Shown piece after piece: positions 43,926-52,973 of a stretch of 64,000 bases of DNA. Both the position numbers and the translations under genes were made by a program. Origin of the DNA: Marinifilum caeruleilacunae. GTDB lineage: Bacteria > Bacteroidota > Bacteroidia > Bacteroidales > Marinifilaceae. Numbering within the stretch: the stretch's first letter is position 1; the number at the start of each line of letters is the position of its first letter. The notes beneath the pieces were generated by a model. That model saw only the letters and a program-made list of their open reading frames with translations. It did not search any database and was not told where the DNA came from. The stretch spans positions 81,464 to 145,463 of the forward strand of contig NZ_RZNH01000008.1 of the NCBI RefSeq assembly GCF_013141825.1, in the 5' to 3' direction.

Positions 43926-44267
43926 CTACTTTGCCTGATTTATAATTTCAAATAACTTTCCAGTTAGTTCAAATGCTTCTTCTTCCGAAGATAAGATTGG
44001 AATTCCTTCCTCATTGCTTTGCTCAGCTGCATCTTCTTCAGGTTCATATCCTTTCACCAAAACAATAGCAGCCAGTTCTTTTAATGAAGCAATGGCCATA
44101 ATGTTCTTATGCGTTTGCAATGTCACCCAAATGTGGTTTTCATCAGCATTTCCCATTACATCGCTTAATAAATCCGAAGTATAACCTCCTTCAATTTCAC
44201 GATTCAATCCATTTGCTCCCGAACAAACTTTCAATCCTAATTTTTCAACTATATCTTGTACTGTCAT
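43926..44267 (-). CDS. DRTGG-domain protein (first copy)
   Basis: A 113-residue protein with a stand-alone DRTGG-like domain (VCSGANGLNREIEGGYTSDLL near the N-terminus, then VMGNADENHIWVTLQTHKNIMAIA). In other proteins this domain precedes phosphotransacetylase or CBS modules and is thought to bind nucleotides. A second copy (46064-46411) heads the operon. One base separates it from the PHP start. Function unknown. Confidence 0.82.
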   Translation of the reverse strand: MTVQDIVEKLGLKVCSGANGLNREIEGGYTSDLLSDVMGNADENHIWVTLQTHKNIMAIASLKELAAIVLVKGYEPEEDAAEQSNEEGIPILSSEEEAFELTGKLFEIINQAK

Positions 44268-44270
44268 GAT

Positions 44271-45635
44271 CTATCCGTTTAGTTTCTTTTTCTCAAACCT
44301 GCTTTTTCCCCATGTGTCTTCCGAAATATCAAAAGATTCATTTGGTGAAATCAGACCTTCTTTGGTCAACATTTTTTGAAGAAAAACACATTGAGTCATT
44401 TTAGCATTTCCCTGAACCACATCTTCGGCCAAAGCCTGACATCGTGGTGCTCCACAGGCTCCACAATCGATTCCGGGTAAAACTTTCATAATGCGATTTA
44501 TTTTCTTCATCTTCTTCATGGCCACCATCATATCCTCATCTAAACTAAGTATCGATCGTGGTTCCACTTTATTAATTGAAATATTTTCCTGTAAATATGA
44601 TTTGTACAGGTCAATCTCTCTTTCTGGCAAAATCATTGGCTTATTCCTATGATACCAGGCGGCTCGTTTTCTCAATCTTTCAATGGCCAAAAAACGATTC
44701 TCCGTTGCCAAAACACCTCCTGCACATGAATGGTCACAAGCGCGAAGTTCAAGGAAATCTACATCAGTGATCTCCTCGTTCTCTAATTTTTCCAACACTT
44801 CAATTACGTTATGGATCTCATCGATTGCCAAACAACGTCCCGAATATCTCGCTGCTTCACCATTAGTTAATGTCCAGCCAATGCTTCTGCGCGACATGTG
44901 TATGTTCTCAGGATATTTCTTTGTCTCCTTTTTGTTGTTTTTGATACTCAACAACACCTTATTGTAAATGAAATCCATATTGATTACACCATCAATCAGT
45001 GAAACCTCTTCTCCAACAGGACTCTTTACAGCAGCAATTTTAGCAGCACAAGGAGTTACATAAAATATCCCTATTTCTTCTTGTTTATAACCTTTATCTT
45101 CTAACTTCTTACGATAAAACTGGGCTGATATATCAATTACAGGTTTTAACTGAATGATATGATCAACCAAAGCGGGGAATTTAACCTGTATTAACCTTAC
45201 GATAGCAGGGCAAAAGCTTGAAATAAATGGCCTTTCCTGGTAGTGCTTGTGCATGTATTTCTTTGTCGAATCAATCAGTACATCCACAGCTCCGTCTACT
45301 TCGAATACATGGGTAAATCCCAGATCTTTAATCTCGTTGTAAATTTGCACTTCCGAAACATCATCAGGAAACTGTCCTAATAAAACCGTTGGCAATAGTG
45401 CAACTCTTTGTTTGTAATTAAAGATTTGAGTAAAATCATCCTGCTCAACAATGATTGCATTTACCGGACAGGCTTTAAGGCACTCTCCGCAATCAACACA
45501 GGCATTTTTATTGATATCTGCAGTACCATTTTTAACACGTATAGCGGCAGTTGGGCACACGTTCATGCAGTGCGTACATCCAATACACACTTCGTCAACT
45601 ACTTTTAATGCGTGATAAAAATGAACTTGCTCCAT
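44271..45635 (-). CDS. [FeFe]-hydrogenase-like iron-sulfur protein, probably sensory and not H2-evolving
   Basis: This 454-residue protein has two N-terminal [4Fe-4S] motifs (CIGCTHCMNVCP and CVDCGECLKACP), a [FeFe]-hydrogenase H-cluster domain (about 75-330), and a C-terminal Fe-S domain CGACGAPRC ... C (391-416) of the Fes type (PF04060-like). All four cluster cysteines are kept (Cys142, Cys196, Cys300, Cys304). The first L1 cysteine, the proton shuttle of TSCCPGW, is Phe141 (SSFCPAI), and L2 reads TPCAAK without the usual Met and Glu. The order and deviations match HfsB/HydS-like proteins beside [FeFe] hydrogenases. A redox- or H2-sensing role is inferred. Confidence 0.85.
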   Translation of the reverse strand: MEQVHFYHALKVVDEVCIGCTHCMNVCPTAAIRVKNGTADINKNACVDCGECLKACPVNAIIVEQDDFTQIFNYKQRVALLPTVLLGQFPDDVSEVQIYNEIKDLGFTHVFEVDGAVDVLIDSTKKYMHKHYQERPFISSFCPAIVRLIQVKFPALVDHIIQLKPVIDISAQFYRKKLEDKGYKQEEIGIFYVTPCAAKIAAVKSPVGEEVSLIDGVINMDFIYNKVLLSIKNNKKETKKYPENIHMSRRSIGWTLTNGEAARYSGRCLAIDEIHNVIEVLEKLENEEITDVDFLELRACDHSCAGGVLATENRFLAIERLRKRAAWYHRNKPMILPEREIDLYKSYLQENISINKVEPRSILSLDEDMMVAMKKMKKINRIMKVLPGIDCGACGAPRCQALAEDVVQGNAKMTQCVFLQKMLTKEGLISPNESFDISEDTWGKSRFEKKKLNG

Positions 45636-45639
45636 TCTA

Positions 45640-46053
45640 CTAGCTCAAATAATTTATAATTTCAACTTGTGTTCCAACATCAACTGTACTGCTAATGTTC
45701 ATTTGATCGGAATTGCGTTTAATGTTTGGAAGTCCCATACCAGCTCCAAATCCCATTTCGCGCACTTGTGGAGTAGCTGTAGAATATCCCTCCTGCATTG
45801 CCTGATTGATATCCGGGATACCTGGCCCTTTGTCTTCAATCTTAACAACGATTTTTTCAGGATCGATTTCTACATTCATGTTTCCTTCGAAGGCATGAGC
45901 CACAACATTTACCTCGGCCTCATACAAGGAAACAACAGTTCTTTTTATAATTTTTGGATTTACATTTAACTGCTTCAGAATCTTTTTTACTTCACTTGAA
46001 GCTGATCCTGCCTTAGAAAAATTACCGCCTTCTATTCCAAATTTAAATTCCAT
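45640..46053 (-). CDS. RsbW/SpoIIAB-like ATP-binding protein
   Basis: A 137-residue GHKL-fold protein resembling anti-sigma factor kinases of the RsbW class. The N-box region EVNVVAHAFEGN, the G1 motif DKGPGIPDI and the G2 motif GFGAGMGLPNIKRNSD are present. A regulatory target cannot be named. It lies between the second DRTGG gene and the hydrogenase-like gene, 4 bp from the latter. Together with 42648-43184 it gives two nucleotide-binding switches in one operon. Confidence 0.85.
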   Translation of the reverse strand: MEFKFGIEGGNFSKAGSASSEVKKILKQLNVNPKIIKRTVVSLYEAEVNVVAHAFEGNMNVEIDPEKIVVKIEDKGPGIPDINQAMQEGYSTATPQVREMGFGAGMGLPNIKRNSDQMNISSTVDVGTQVEIINYLS

Positions 46054-46063
46054 TCTCCCCTTA

Positions 46064-46411
46064 TTAATATACAGGCTTTAAACCAATATCATTCAGAGCA
46101 GAACATGCTCTAAACATTGAATGTCCACACTCAATTAAAGTCATCTCGTTTTCACATGCCAATTGCTTCATTTCTTCACTTACTTTCTTGTCTCTTACAA
46201 ACAAAATGAAAGAAATGTCAGACATTTCCGATGTACGAATGGTCTGCAGATTATTCAAACCTGTTATTAAAAGAAGATTTTCTGTATCTATTGTTAGTAC
46301 GTCACTCATTAAATCTGAAGCGAATCCAAATTGAACTTCCTGGTTTAAATCACACTCTCCACAAATAACACGTGCATTAAGTTTATCAACCACATCTGCC
46401 ACTTTCACCAT
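46064..46411 (-). CDS. DRTGG-domain protein (second copy, first gene of the operon)
   Basis: A 115-residue DRTGG-like protein, related to the one at 43926-44267 (VICGECDLNQEVQFGFASDLMSD matches VCSGANGLNREIEGGYTSDLLSD in the other, conserved G, N, E and SDL). It opens a ten-gene minus-strand operon that ends at hydC, with gaps of a few bases throughout its first six genes. No catalytic residues are evident. Function unknown. Confidence 0.82.
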   Translation of the reverse strand: MVKVADVVDKLNARVICGECDLNQEVQFGFASDLMSDVLTIDTENLLLITGLNNLQTIRTSEMSDISFILFVRDKKVSEEMKQLACENEMTLIECGHSMFRACSALNDIGLKPVY

Positions 46412-46503
46412 TATCGCAGTATTAAGTTATGTTTATCTTTCTACTCTTTCTTAACGGCACTAAGATAAGAATTTGAGGTATATTAATAAATGATATATAA
46501 AGG

Positions 46504-46515
46504 AATAGCGCTATT
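46504..46515. promoter_or_regulatory. 12-bp palindrome upstream of the hydrogenase operon
   Basis: AATAGCGCTATT is fully palindromic, 93-104 bp before the first operon start and in the divergent spacer to the USP-like gene. A role as operator is tentative. Confidence 0.35.
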
Positions 46516-46731
46516 TAGATCAAATACATAATTAGTCTAAATAACATGAATTTAACTATCGATTCTAAATAAAAATACTGCCCTAATTTTCACGATAATA
46601 ATTCTAAATATTACAAAAAATTAAGACAAGCCGATTATCTCATTTTCGGATGAGAATAGATCATTTTTTTAAGTATATTCGTCGTAGGCAGAGGTTCATT
46701 CTGCTTATTTAGCAATTTATTTCTTTAATTA

Positions 46732-47538
46732 ATGGGGCGAAAAACACAACATATCCTTGTTTTTATTCAAGATAACAATCACATTAGAAAGGCAATAGTA
46801 CATGCTTTTAAGCTGGCTTCGATATTTAAAGCACATGTAGCTTTTGTAAGTATTCCCTCAAGAAATAATGGTCAGGAACTTCCTTTTGAGCTTATCGACG
46901 AACTAAATAGCGAGAAAATTACATACCAAATGGTGAATTTTGGCAATCTTTCGGTTGAGCCCAACAATACCATAAAACAGCTTGAAGCCATCTTTATCGT
47001 TACAGAATTCCCAAAAGGATCTTTGTCATCATTCAAAAGAAGCGAGGTTTTTAGGTATTTATACAGGGCGCGTATTCCCAGCATACTTATTGGAGAACAC
47101 ACCGATGAACATTGCAGGTATCAAAACATCACCGTTCCGGTTGATTTTAAGCGAGAAACAAAGGAGAAAATGATTTGGGCAAGTTATTTCGGAAGGTTCA
47201 ACCAGGCAGTAATCCATCTTTTTGCCGCTACTCATAAAGCAGAAGGTGCCAGAAAAAAAATCAAAGCCACACTAATATTTACCAAAAGAATGTATGAACA
47301 ATTCAATTTTGACTATAAAATTGAAAAGTCATTGAGGAGTAGCAATTGGTTAAGACAGGATGCCTATTCTTTCTCGGAACAATACGATTCCGATTTGATG
47401 GTGTTGCTTTCGCAGAAGAATGACGGATTACTGAATAAGTATTTTGGTCCTCCAGAGATTAAAAAATACCTGCGCAGAAAGAAAAACCCAATTCTTTTTA
47501 TCAACCCTTTAAAAGATTACTACCTGCCTTGCAACTAG
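46732..47538 (+). CDS. Universal stress protein-like protein, tandem USP fold
   Basis: A 268-residue cytoplasmic protein with two USP-like alpha/beta halves. The first starts ILVFIQDNNHIRKAIVHAFKLA, the second ITVPVDFKRETKEKMIWASYF. The GXXG-phosphate loop typical of ATP-binding USPs (G-2X-G-9X-G) is not clear, so nucleotide binding is uncertain. It is divergent from the hydrogenase operon across a 320-bp spacer, which contains a 12-bp palindrome and a TATATTCG resembling a -7 element (46673-46680). The role in stress response is inferred from the fold. Confidence 0.7.
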   Translation: MGRKTQHILVFIQDNNHIRKAIVHAFKLASIFKAHVAFVSIPSRNNGQELPFELIDELNSEKITYQMVNFGNLSVEPNNTIKQLEAIFIVTEFPKGSLSSFKRSEVFRYLYRARIPSILIGEHTDEHCRYQNITVPVDFKRETKEKMIWASYFGRFNQAVIHLFAATHKAEGARKKIKATLIFTKRMYEQFNFDYKIEKSLRSSNWLRQDAYSFSEQYDSDLMVLLSQKNDGLLNKYFGPPEIKKYLRRKKNPILFINPLKDYYLPCN

Positions 47539-47705
47539 TTAGGGAAAATCTGTTAAAACAGCCATTTTTTCTTGCAAAGAAGAAGCTCCAAAAAGCATTG
47601 TTTTCTCGTGTGAATTGTTAACTTTAAAAGAAGTTAAAGAAAGCAGGCCACATACAACATCAACTCTATTTTACTCTTTTCAGGCCTGTTTAATTATCAA
47701 TAAAA

Positions 47706-47733
47706 AAGGAATTACCTAAATCAGTAATTCCTT
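47706..47733. terminator. Bidirectional terminator between USP-like and S46 genes
   Basis: AAGGAATTAC (47706-47715) and GTAATTCCTT (47724-47733) form a 10-bp stem with a U tract on plus (T8) and A6 on the other flank. Confidence 0.85.
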
Positions 47734-47766
47734 TTTTTTATTGTAATGTGAATCTATTCCACGTTT

Positions 47767-49950
47767 TTATTTCACGATATTCATTTCATCCAACAGGTAG
47801 CCTGCACCTGCAAATTTATCAACAATGAATAGCACGTAACGAATGTCAAGAGATACGTTTCTACAGATCTCAGGATCGTACATCAGGTCAGACATAACAC
47901 CTTCCCAGGCACGGTCGAAATTTAAGCCAATAAGCTCTCCATTTGCATTTAGAACCGGGCTTCCTGAATTACCTCCTGTAGTGTGGTTGGTTGCCGCAAA
48001 ACAAACTGGCATTTCACCTTTTTCATTTGCATAGTCACCAAAATCTTTCGATTTGTACAGGTCTCTTAATTTTTGAGGCACATCGTAGTCAAAAATTTCA
48101 GGATTGTCTTTTTCAATGATTCCTTCTAGAGTAGTGTAGTGCTCATATTGAACGGCATTTCTTGCCTTGTAACCTGATACTTTACCGTAATGAACACGGA
48201 AAGTAGAATTTGCATCAGGATAGAATACTTTCTCTGGTTGCATTTCCATTAAACCTGCCATATAGGTGCGCTGTAGCTTATCAATCTGATTCATGATTTT
48301 GCCATAAGCAGGAGCAATTTTCGAACCGTAAAGGAATGAAATACTATTAGACAATACAAATACAGGATCTTTGCTCAACTTCTTAGCCTGAGATGGCTTA
48401 TAGTTATTAAGGAATTGTTCCAACTTTTCCTGGTTTGCAAAAATTGATTTCGCGAAAGCTTTTTCAGCATAAGCTTCAAAATCGCCTTTGTATTTAAGTT
48501 TGATATTCTTGATTTCCTCTGGTAAGAATTCATCAGAAATATTATCGTTATACATTTTTAAGGTAGCTGCCAACAACTTCTTCTCTGTTGGTAAGTTAAA
48601 ATTCTTATAGAACTTAACAGCATCTTTTTTTAGCTTCTCAACCTCTGGCTGAACCTTGTCTGCGTCTTCTTTTTTAAAGGTTGACAAATTCTTAAACTTA
48701 CCTGCCAATCCTACAGTTTCAGCACCTCTGAATCCAGCTTCCATAGCATAATCTCTTGCCAAACTAAGAGGAGTAACCTCTGCATAATAGGCTTTCATTT
48801 TAGAAAGGATACCAGCATACTTTTTCTTTAATTCAGGAGTAGAGTTCGCCCACTCTTCAAATTTCGCTTCAAGTGCTTCTTTCTTCTCAATGGCGTTCAA
48901 TCGCTTCAATCCTTTGATTTCACCTTGCCATCTTTTCCATGAGTTAGCCACACCTGCATATTTGGCCGAATATTGAATTCTCACCAATGGAGAAGCATCC
49001 ATATCTGCACGCATCAAATCCAATTTCTTGGTTCTGATTTTGATTTTGTGTGGGTTGTCCACCTCTGTCATCATTTTCAGAGCATATGATGTAAGGTACT
49101 CTGTAGTTGTACCAGGATAACCAAATACCATTGTAAAATCATCCTGATTTACACCTTTCAATGAAATTTTGAAGGATTGCTTTGGCTTCAATGGTACATT
49201 ATCTTTCGCATAAGATGCAGGCTTATTGTCCTTGCCAGCGTAAATTCTAAACATAGAGAAGTCACCTGTATGACGTGGCCACATCCAGTTGTCGGTATCG
49301 CCACCAAATTTTCCAATTGCCGAAGGAGGAGCACCTACCAAACGAACATCTTTAAAAATTTCGTAAACCGCCATGAAGTACTGATTGCCATTAAAATATG
49401 CCTTTACACTTGCTCTGTAATGGGTATCTTTCTCAGCATCCTCAACAATTGCCTTAATGTGTTTTTTAATTAATTTCTGACGATCAGCTTCTTTCATGTC
49501 TTCAGTTACACCATCCAATACTTTATCGGTAACATCGGCCATACGAATTAAAAATGAAGCAGTAATTCCTTCATTTGCCAATTCTTCCTCGCGGCTCATT
49601 GCCCAAAAACCATCTTTCAAATAGTCACGTTCAAGAGTAGAGTGCGATTGAATTGCTCCATATCCACAATGGTGGTTTGTAATCATCAAGCCCTCATCAG
49701 AAACCAATTCTCCGGTACAGAAATGGCGGAAAGGTCTTCCCTCTCTACCCAAACCAACCACGGCATCTTTTAAACATGCCTGGTTAACTTCGTAAATATC
49801 TTCAGCAGTCAGCTTGAAACCAGCTTTCTGCATGTCTTCAATGTTGTATTTCTTTAAAAGCATTGGAATCCACATTCCCTCATCCGCTCTTACATTTGAT
49901 CCAATTAGTAGAATGGCTACCAATAAAATCAATTTAAATTTTCTAGTCAT
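47767..49950 (-). CDS. S46-family dipeptidyl-peptidase, DPP11-like
   Basis: This 727-residue periplasmic or secreted exopeptidase removes dipeptides from the N-terminus of peptides. It has a signal peptide (about 1-22), the catalytic His in MITNHHCGYGAIQ, Asp in RHTGDFSMFR, and Ser in TGGNSGSPV. The residue 18 after the catalytic Ser is Arg (NFDRAW), corresponding to Arg673 of Porphyromonas DPP11, which selects Asp/Glu at P1; DPP7 has Gly there. Length and order match the family. It probably helps provide peptides for amino-acid fermentation (inference). Confidence 0.92.
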   Translation of the reverse strand: MTRKFKLILLVAILLIGSNVRADEGMWIPMLLKKYNIEDMQKAGFKLTAEDIYEVNQACLKDAVVGLGREGRPFRHFCTGELVSDEGLMITNHHCGYGAIQSHSTLERDYLKDGFWAMSREEELANEGITASFLIRMADVTDKVLDGVTEDMKEADRQKLIKKHIKAIVEDAEKDTHYRASVKAYFNGNQYFMAVYEIFKDVRLVGAPPSAIGKFGGDTDNWMWPRHTGDFSMFRIYAGKDNKPASYAKDNVPLKPKQSFKISLKGVNQDDFTMVFGYPGTTTEYLTSYALKMMTEVDNPHKIKIRTKKLDLMRADMDASPLVRIQYSAKYAGVANSWKRWQGEIKGLKRLNAIEKKEALEAKFEEWANSTPELKKKYAGILSKMKAYYAEVTPLSLARDYAMEAGFRGAETVGLAGKFKNLSTFKKEDADKVQPEVEKLKKDAVKFYKNFNLPTEKKLLAATLKMYNDNISDEFLPEEIKNIKLKYKGDFEAYAEKAFAKSIFANQEKLEQFLNNYKPSQAKKLSKDPVFVLSNSISFLYGSKIAPAYGKIMNQIDKLQRTYMAGLMEMQPEKVFYPDANSTFRVHYGKVSGYKARNAVQYEHYTTLEGIIEKDNPEIFDYDVPQKLRDLYKSKDFGDYANEKGEMPVCFAATNHTTGGNSGSPVLNANGELIGLNFDRAWEGVMSDLMYDPEICRNVSLDIRYVLFIVDKFAGAGYLLDEMNIVK

Positions 49951-50001
49951 CGTTTATGGTTGTGTTTAAATTATAAATTATGAGTTATAAATAATCATTC
50001 A

Positions 50002-50580
50002 TTAGAATTTTGATAATTCTTCATATAGTCGTTGTATTGGCAAGCCTACAACATTAAAATAAGATCCTTCTATTCCATCAATTCCTATAAATCCAATCCA
50101 TTCCTGTATGCCGTAAGCTCCCGCCTTATCGAATGGTTTATAATTATCGATGTAATAATCTATTTCTTCTTGCGATAATTCTTTAAAATGAACATTTGTT
50201 GTGGTTGCAAAACTTACTTTTTTACTCTTGCTTTTCAAACAAACGCCACTAATTACCTGGTGCGATCGTCCAGACAATGCTCGCAACATTTTGCAGGCAT
50301 CTTCCCTGTCTTTCGGTTTGCCCAAAATCCAATCATCCACACACACAATGGTATCGGCTGTTATTACCAATTCGTTATTTGTAAAATCCGATTCAAAAGC
50401 AGAAGCTTTTAATTCTGCCAGGTAAACAGGAATCTCTTCTGGCGATAAACCATCAGGATATAGCTCTTCAACTTCCTTTGTTCTGATTTCAAATTCCAAT
50501 CCCAACTCTTTCAACATCTGGTGCCTTCGAGGTGATTGAGAGGCTAATATGATATGATAATCTTTAAGATTATTCAACAT
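50002..50580 (-). CDS. maf: Maf-family nucleotide pyrophosphatase
   Basis: A 192-residue nucleoside triphosphate pyrophosphatase that hydrolyses modified or canonical NTPs (dTTP/UTP type) to monophosphates. Family motifs are ASQSPRRHQML (substrate loop), ITADTIVC and GKPKDREDACKML. It ends YFNVVGLPIQRLYEEL, typical of Maf. It heads a set of minus-strand genes after the S46 gene, separated by AT-rich spacer repeats on both sides (49966-50001 and 50585-50625). Usual length, nothing abnormal. Confidence 0.93.
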   Translation of the reverse strand: MLNNLKDYHIILASQSPRRHQMLKELGLEFEIRTKEVEELYPDGLSPEEIPVYLAELKASAFESDFTNNELVITADTIVCVDDWILGKPKDREDACKMLRALSGRSHQVISGVCLKSKSKKVSFATTTNVHFKELSQEEIDYYIDNYKPFDKAGAYGIQEWIGFIGIDGIEGSYFNVVGLPIQRLYEELSKF

Positions 50581-50670
50581 TGTTCTTTCTTAATTATAAA
50601 TTATTAATGATGAATTATGAATTCACCCTCATTTGATTTGATTGATAGAGACTACCAATGCCTTAATCAA

Positions 50671-51624
50671 TTACAATTGATTAATGATATAGTTTACTAC
50701 AAAAGCATAGGATATACCTGCTAAAAAGGCAAAACGCAATAAAAATTTACCCAGTTTAAATAATTCTCCTTCTTTAAATTTAACTACCTGATAAATTAAT
50801 AAAAGCAATGGAAGGATTATTAATATGGCGAAGTACCAAGGCGTGATTTTATCGACAGGAGCATTCAGAAACTGATACCATACACCAAACACCGAAGCCG
50901 ATAAAAATACAATCAAACTTACAATTGCAACTTTTGTCCATTTTAGGCCAATTACGACAGGTAAACTTTGCCTTTTAATTTCCCTATCGCCTTTAAGCGA
51001 AAGTATATCTCTAATAAACTGACCAATTAAAACACCAAAAAAGGAGAAAAACGAAAAAGCTCCAACCCAATACAACAGGTAGTTAAAGTTGGTTTTGGAA
51101 GCCATCAACACGTCAGCATAGGTCTTGTTTAAGGGCGGAATTTCGTAGATCACAACCAATAATGGTATTGCGGCAACAATCATTGCCATTAGCACACTTC
51201 CCAAAAGAAAGTAATACTTATAGGATGTAGAATAAAACCAAAGTAAGCCGCCAGCCATAAAAAAGATAAAAACAAATTGCCAATGCCCTACTTTATAAGA
51301 AACATATCCGCCAAGCAAAATTGAAAGCCCGGTGAATACCTGGTGCAAAGCCAAAGAAATTCTTCGGGTTATTTTTCTTCCTACAATTACATCTTTTTTA
51401 TTAAAGCGATCGGCCTTTGTATCGAAATAATCGTTGATGATATAACCAGCTGCGGCCATACACACAGTAGCCAAAACCAATATGGCAAAATCTATATCTG
51501 AAAACTGTAGTTTTATTCTGTTGATTCCCAAAATGGGCTGTATAATAAAATAACGCATTACATATTGCACCAAAGCAATAATCAATAAATTGGGGAAACG
51601 AATGAGTTTCAGATATTTATTCAT
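50671..51624 (-). CDS. UbiA-family prenyltransferase (annotated as (di)geranylgeranylglyceryl-phosphate synthase type)
   Basis: A 317-residue polytopic membrane protein of the UbiA superfamily with two Asp-rich motifs NDYFDTKAD and DILSLKGDREIKRQ. About nine helices are apparent. In Bacteroidota these proteins are usually labelled geranylgeranylglycerol-phosphate geranylgeranyltransferase, an enzyme of archaeal lipid synthesis, though the physiological product in bacteria is not settled. It is 12 bp downstream of a KdsC-like phosphatase. The acceptor could instead be a quinone or other ring compound. Confidence 0.85.
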   Translation of the reverse strand: MNKYLKLIRFPNLLIIALVQYVMRYFIIQPILGINRIKLQFSDIDFAILVLATVCMAAAGYIINDYFDTKADRFNKKDVIVGRKITRRISLALHQVFTGLSILLGGYVSYKVGHWQFVFIFFMAGGLLWFYSTSYKYYFLLGSVLMAMIVAAIPLLVVIYEIPPLNKTYADVLMASKTNFNYLLYWVGAFSFFSFFGVLIGQFIRDILSLKGDREIKRQSLPVVIGLKWTKVAIVSLIVFLSASVFGVWYQFLNAPVDKITPWYFAILIILPLLLLIYQVVKFKEGELFKLGKFLLRFAFLAGISYAFVVNYIINQL

Positions 51625-51635
51625 CTCTTTTGATT

Positions 51636-52163
51636 TTATATGCTTTGAATATTTGTATCAGACTCGTACCATTTGCTGTGGGCTCTTAATACCTGTTCAA
51701 TTACATCGCGCACACATCCAAATCCTCCATCTTTATCCGAAATGTAGTTTGAAATGGCTTTTATTTGCTCAACAGCATTGGCCGGACAGGTAGGAACTCC
51801 AATTCTTTTCATCACCTCAAAATCTGGCAAATCGTCTCCCATATACATGATATGATCAGGGTTTAAATCATGTTTTGAAATAAAATCTTCAAAATCCTTG
51901 ATTTTATTTTTTGATGCCATGTAAATATCCTTCACACCAAGACCACGGTATCTTTTTTCAACCGCATCAGAAACTCCTCCTGTTATAATGGCAACCGGAT
52001 ATCCTTTTTTGATTGCATATTGAATGGCATATCCATCCTTTGTATTGGCAGTGCGAAGCATTTCTCCACTTGAATCAATCACAATACATTCATTCGATAA
52101 TACTCCATCAACATCAAAAATGAAAGCTTTAACTTTCATTAAATCTTCTTTAAAAAACGCCAT
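51636..52163 (-). CDS. KdsC-like HAD phosphatase
   Basis: A 175-residue HAD-superfamily hydrolase of the KdsC/NeuC-like (C0, capless) type, which removes phosphate from 3-deoxy-manno-octulosonate 8-phosphate in lipopolysaccharide core synthesis. Motif I is FDVDGVLSN, motif II IITGG, motif III KIKDFEDF (Lys) and motif IV MGDDLPD. Met9 (52139) is another possible start and would remove MAFFKEDL. The neighbouring gene order (Rossmann protein, KdsC, UbiA, Maf) is a common Bacteroidota arrangement. Confidence 0.88.
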   Translation of the reverse strand: MAFFKEDLMKVKAFIFDVDGVLSNECIVIDSSGEMLRTANTKDGYAIQYAIKKGYPVAIITGGVSDAVEKRYRGLGVKDIYMASKNKIKDFEDFISKHDLNPDHIMYMGDDLPDFEVMKRIGVPTCPANAVEQIKAISNYISDKDGGFGCVRDVIEQVLRAHSKWYESDTNIQSI

Positions 52164-52183
52164 TTTTTTGTGTATAAGTAATT

Positions 52184-52969
52184 CTATTTTTTGTTTGAGT
52201 GCATCTTAAAAATGCTTTCACTGACAAATCTATACAATTTTTGAAAATCAGGTATATCTTTTAGCTCATTCTCATGCTTTGTCATGATTTCTTCATCGAA
52301 ACGAACTGCAGGTCCCGTTTGAGCCGAAACTGGATCCATCTCCTGTACTTTTGCCGCCGTTTCTTCAATTAATGGTTTCAAAAGGTCAAAATCAACCTCT
52401 TTTTGAGCAAGTAATTTTTGACCTATGCTGTACATGTGATTGGCAAAATTACAAGTGAACACCGCAGACAGATGAAGCTGCTTACGCTGTTCTGAATTGA
52501 TTTCATGCAGGTTGTCAGAAATCCTCTCTCCCAATTGAAACAAATCTTCCTGAAAATATTCGCTATTGGCTTCAATACAAATCGGAATTTTAGAAAAATC
52601 TACTTTCCGATTTTTCGAGAAGGTTTGCAAAGGGTAAAATACCCCGTAGTTTTCGGAGTAGTTCTCGAATACATCCATTGGAATACTTCCGGCGGTGTGT
52701 ACTACATTTCCGATTGGAATTGCTAATTGATCCAATACAGGCTGTAATGCCTTATCACTTAAAGCAAAAATATAGAGGTCGGCATTTTTTTGAATTTTAT
52801 TCAGTTCCGTTACCGGATTTGCATTTACCCTTTGGGCCAAAGCCGAAGCCGATTCTTTTGTTCTGCTATAAATTTGCAAAATATCTACACCAGCATCATT
52901 CAGTGCAATGGCCAGTTGGGTAGCCAGGTTACCTGCACCAAGGATTATAACTTGATTTATTCTATTCAT
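52184..52969 (-). CDS. Rossmann-fold/DUF2520 oxidoreductase-like protein
   Basis: A 261-residue NAD(P)-binding protein with the dinucleotide motif VIILGAGNLATQLAIAL at the N-terminus and a DUF2520 C-terminal domain (VFTCNFANHMYSIG). The fold is like pyrroline-5-carboxylate reductase and prephenate dehydrogenase, but the substrate is unknown. The ATG at 52967-52969 is the only convincing start; a longer frame opening with TTG overlaps the preceding gene. It lies 4 bp after the HEPN-like gene and 20 bp before kdsC, so it is in the same operon. Confidence 0.85.
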   Translation of the reverse strand: MNRINQVIILGAGNLATQLAIALNDAGVDILQIYSRTKESASALAQRVNANPVTELNKIQKNADLYIFALSDKALQPVLDQLAIPIGNVVHTAGSIPMDVFENYSENYGVFYPLQTFSKNRKVDFSKIPICIEANSEYFQEDLFQLGERISDNLHEINSEQRKQLHLSAVFTCNFANHMYSIGQKLLAQKEVDFDLLKPLIEETAAKVQEMDPVSAQTGPAVRFDEEIMTKHENELKDIPDFQKLYRFVSESIFKMHSNKK

Positions 52970-52973
52970 ACTT

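Noticed and set aside
43926-46411. Phage or toxin-antitoxin interpretation of the small DRTGG/ATPase genes
   Set aside because: Their spacing, overlap and co-direction with hydABC and the hydrogenase-like gene fit a hydrogenase-associated regulatory set better.
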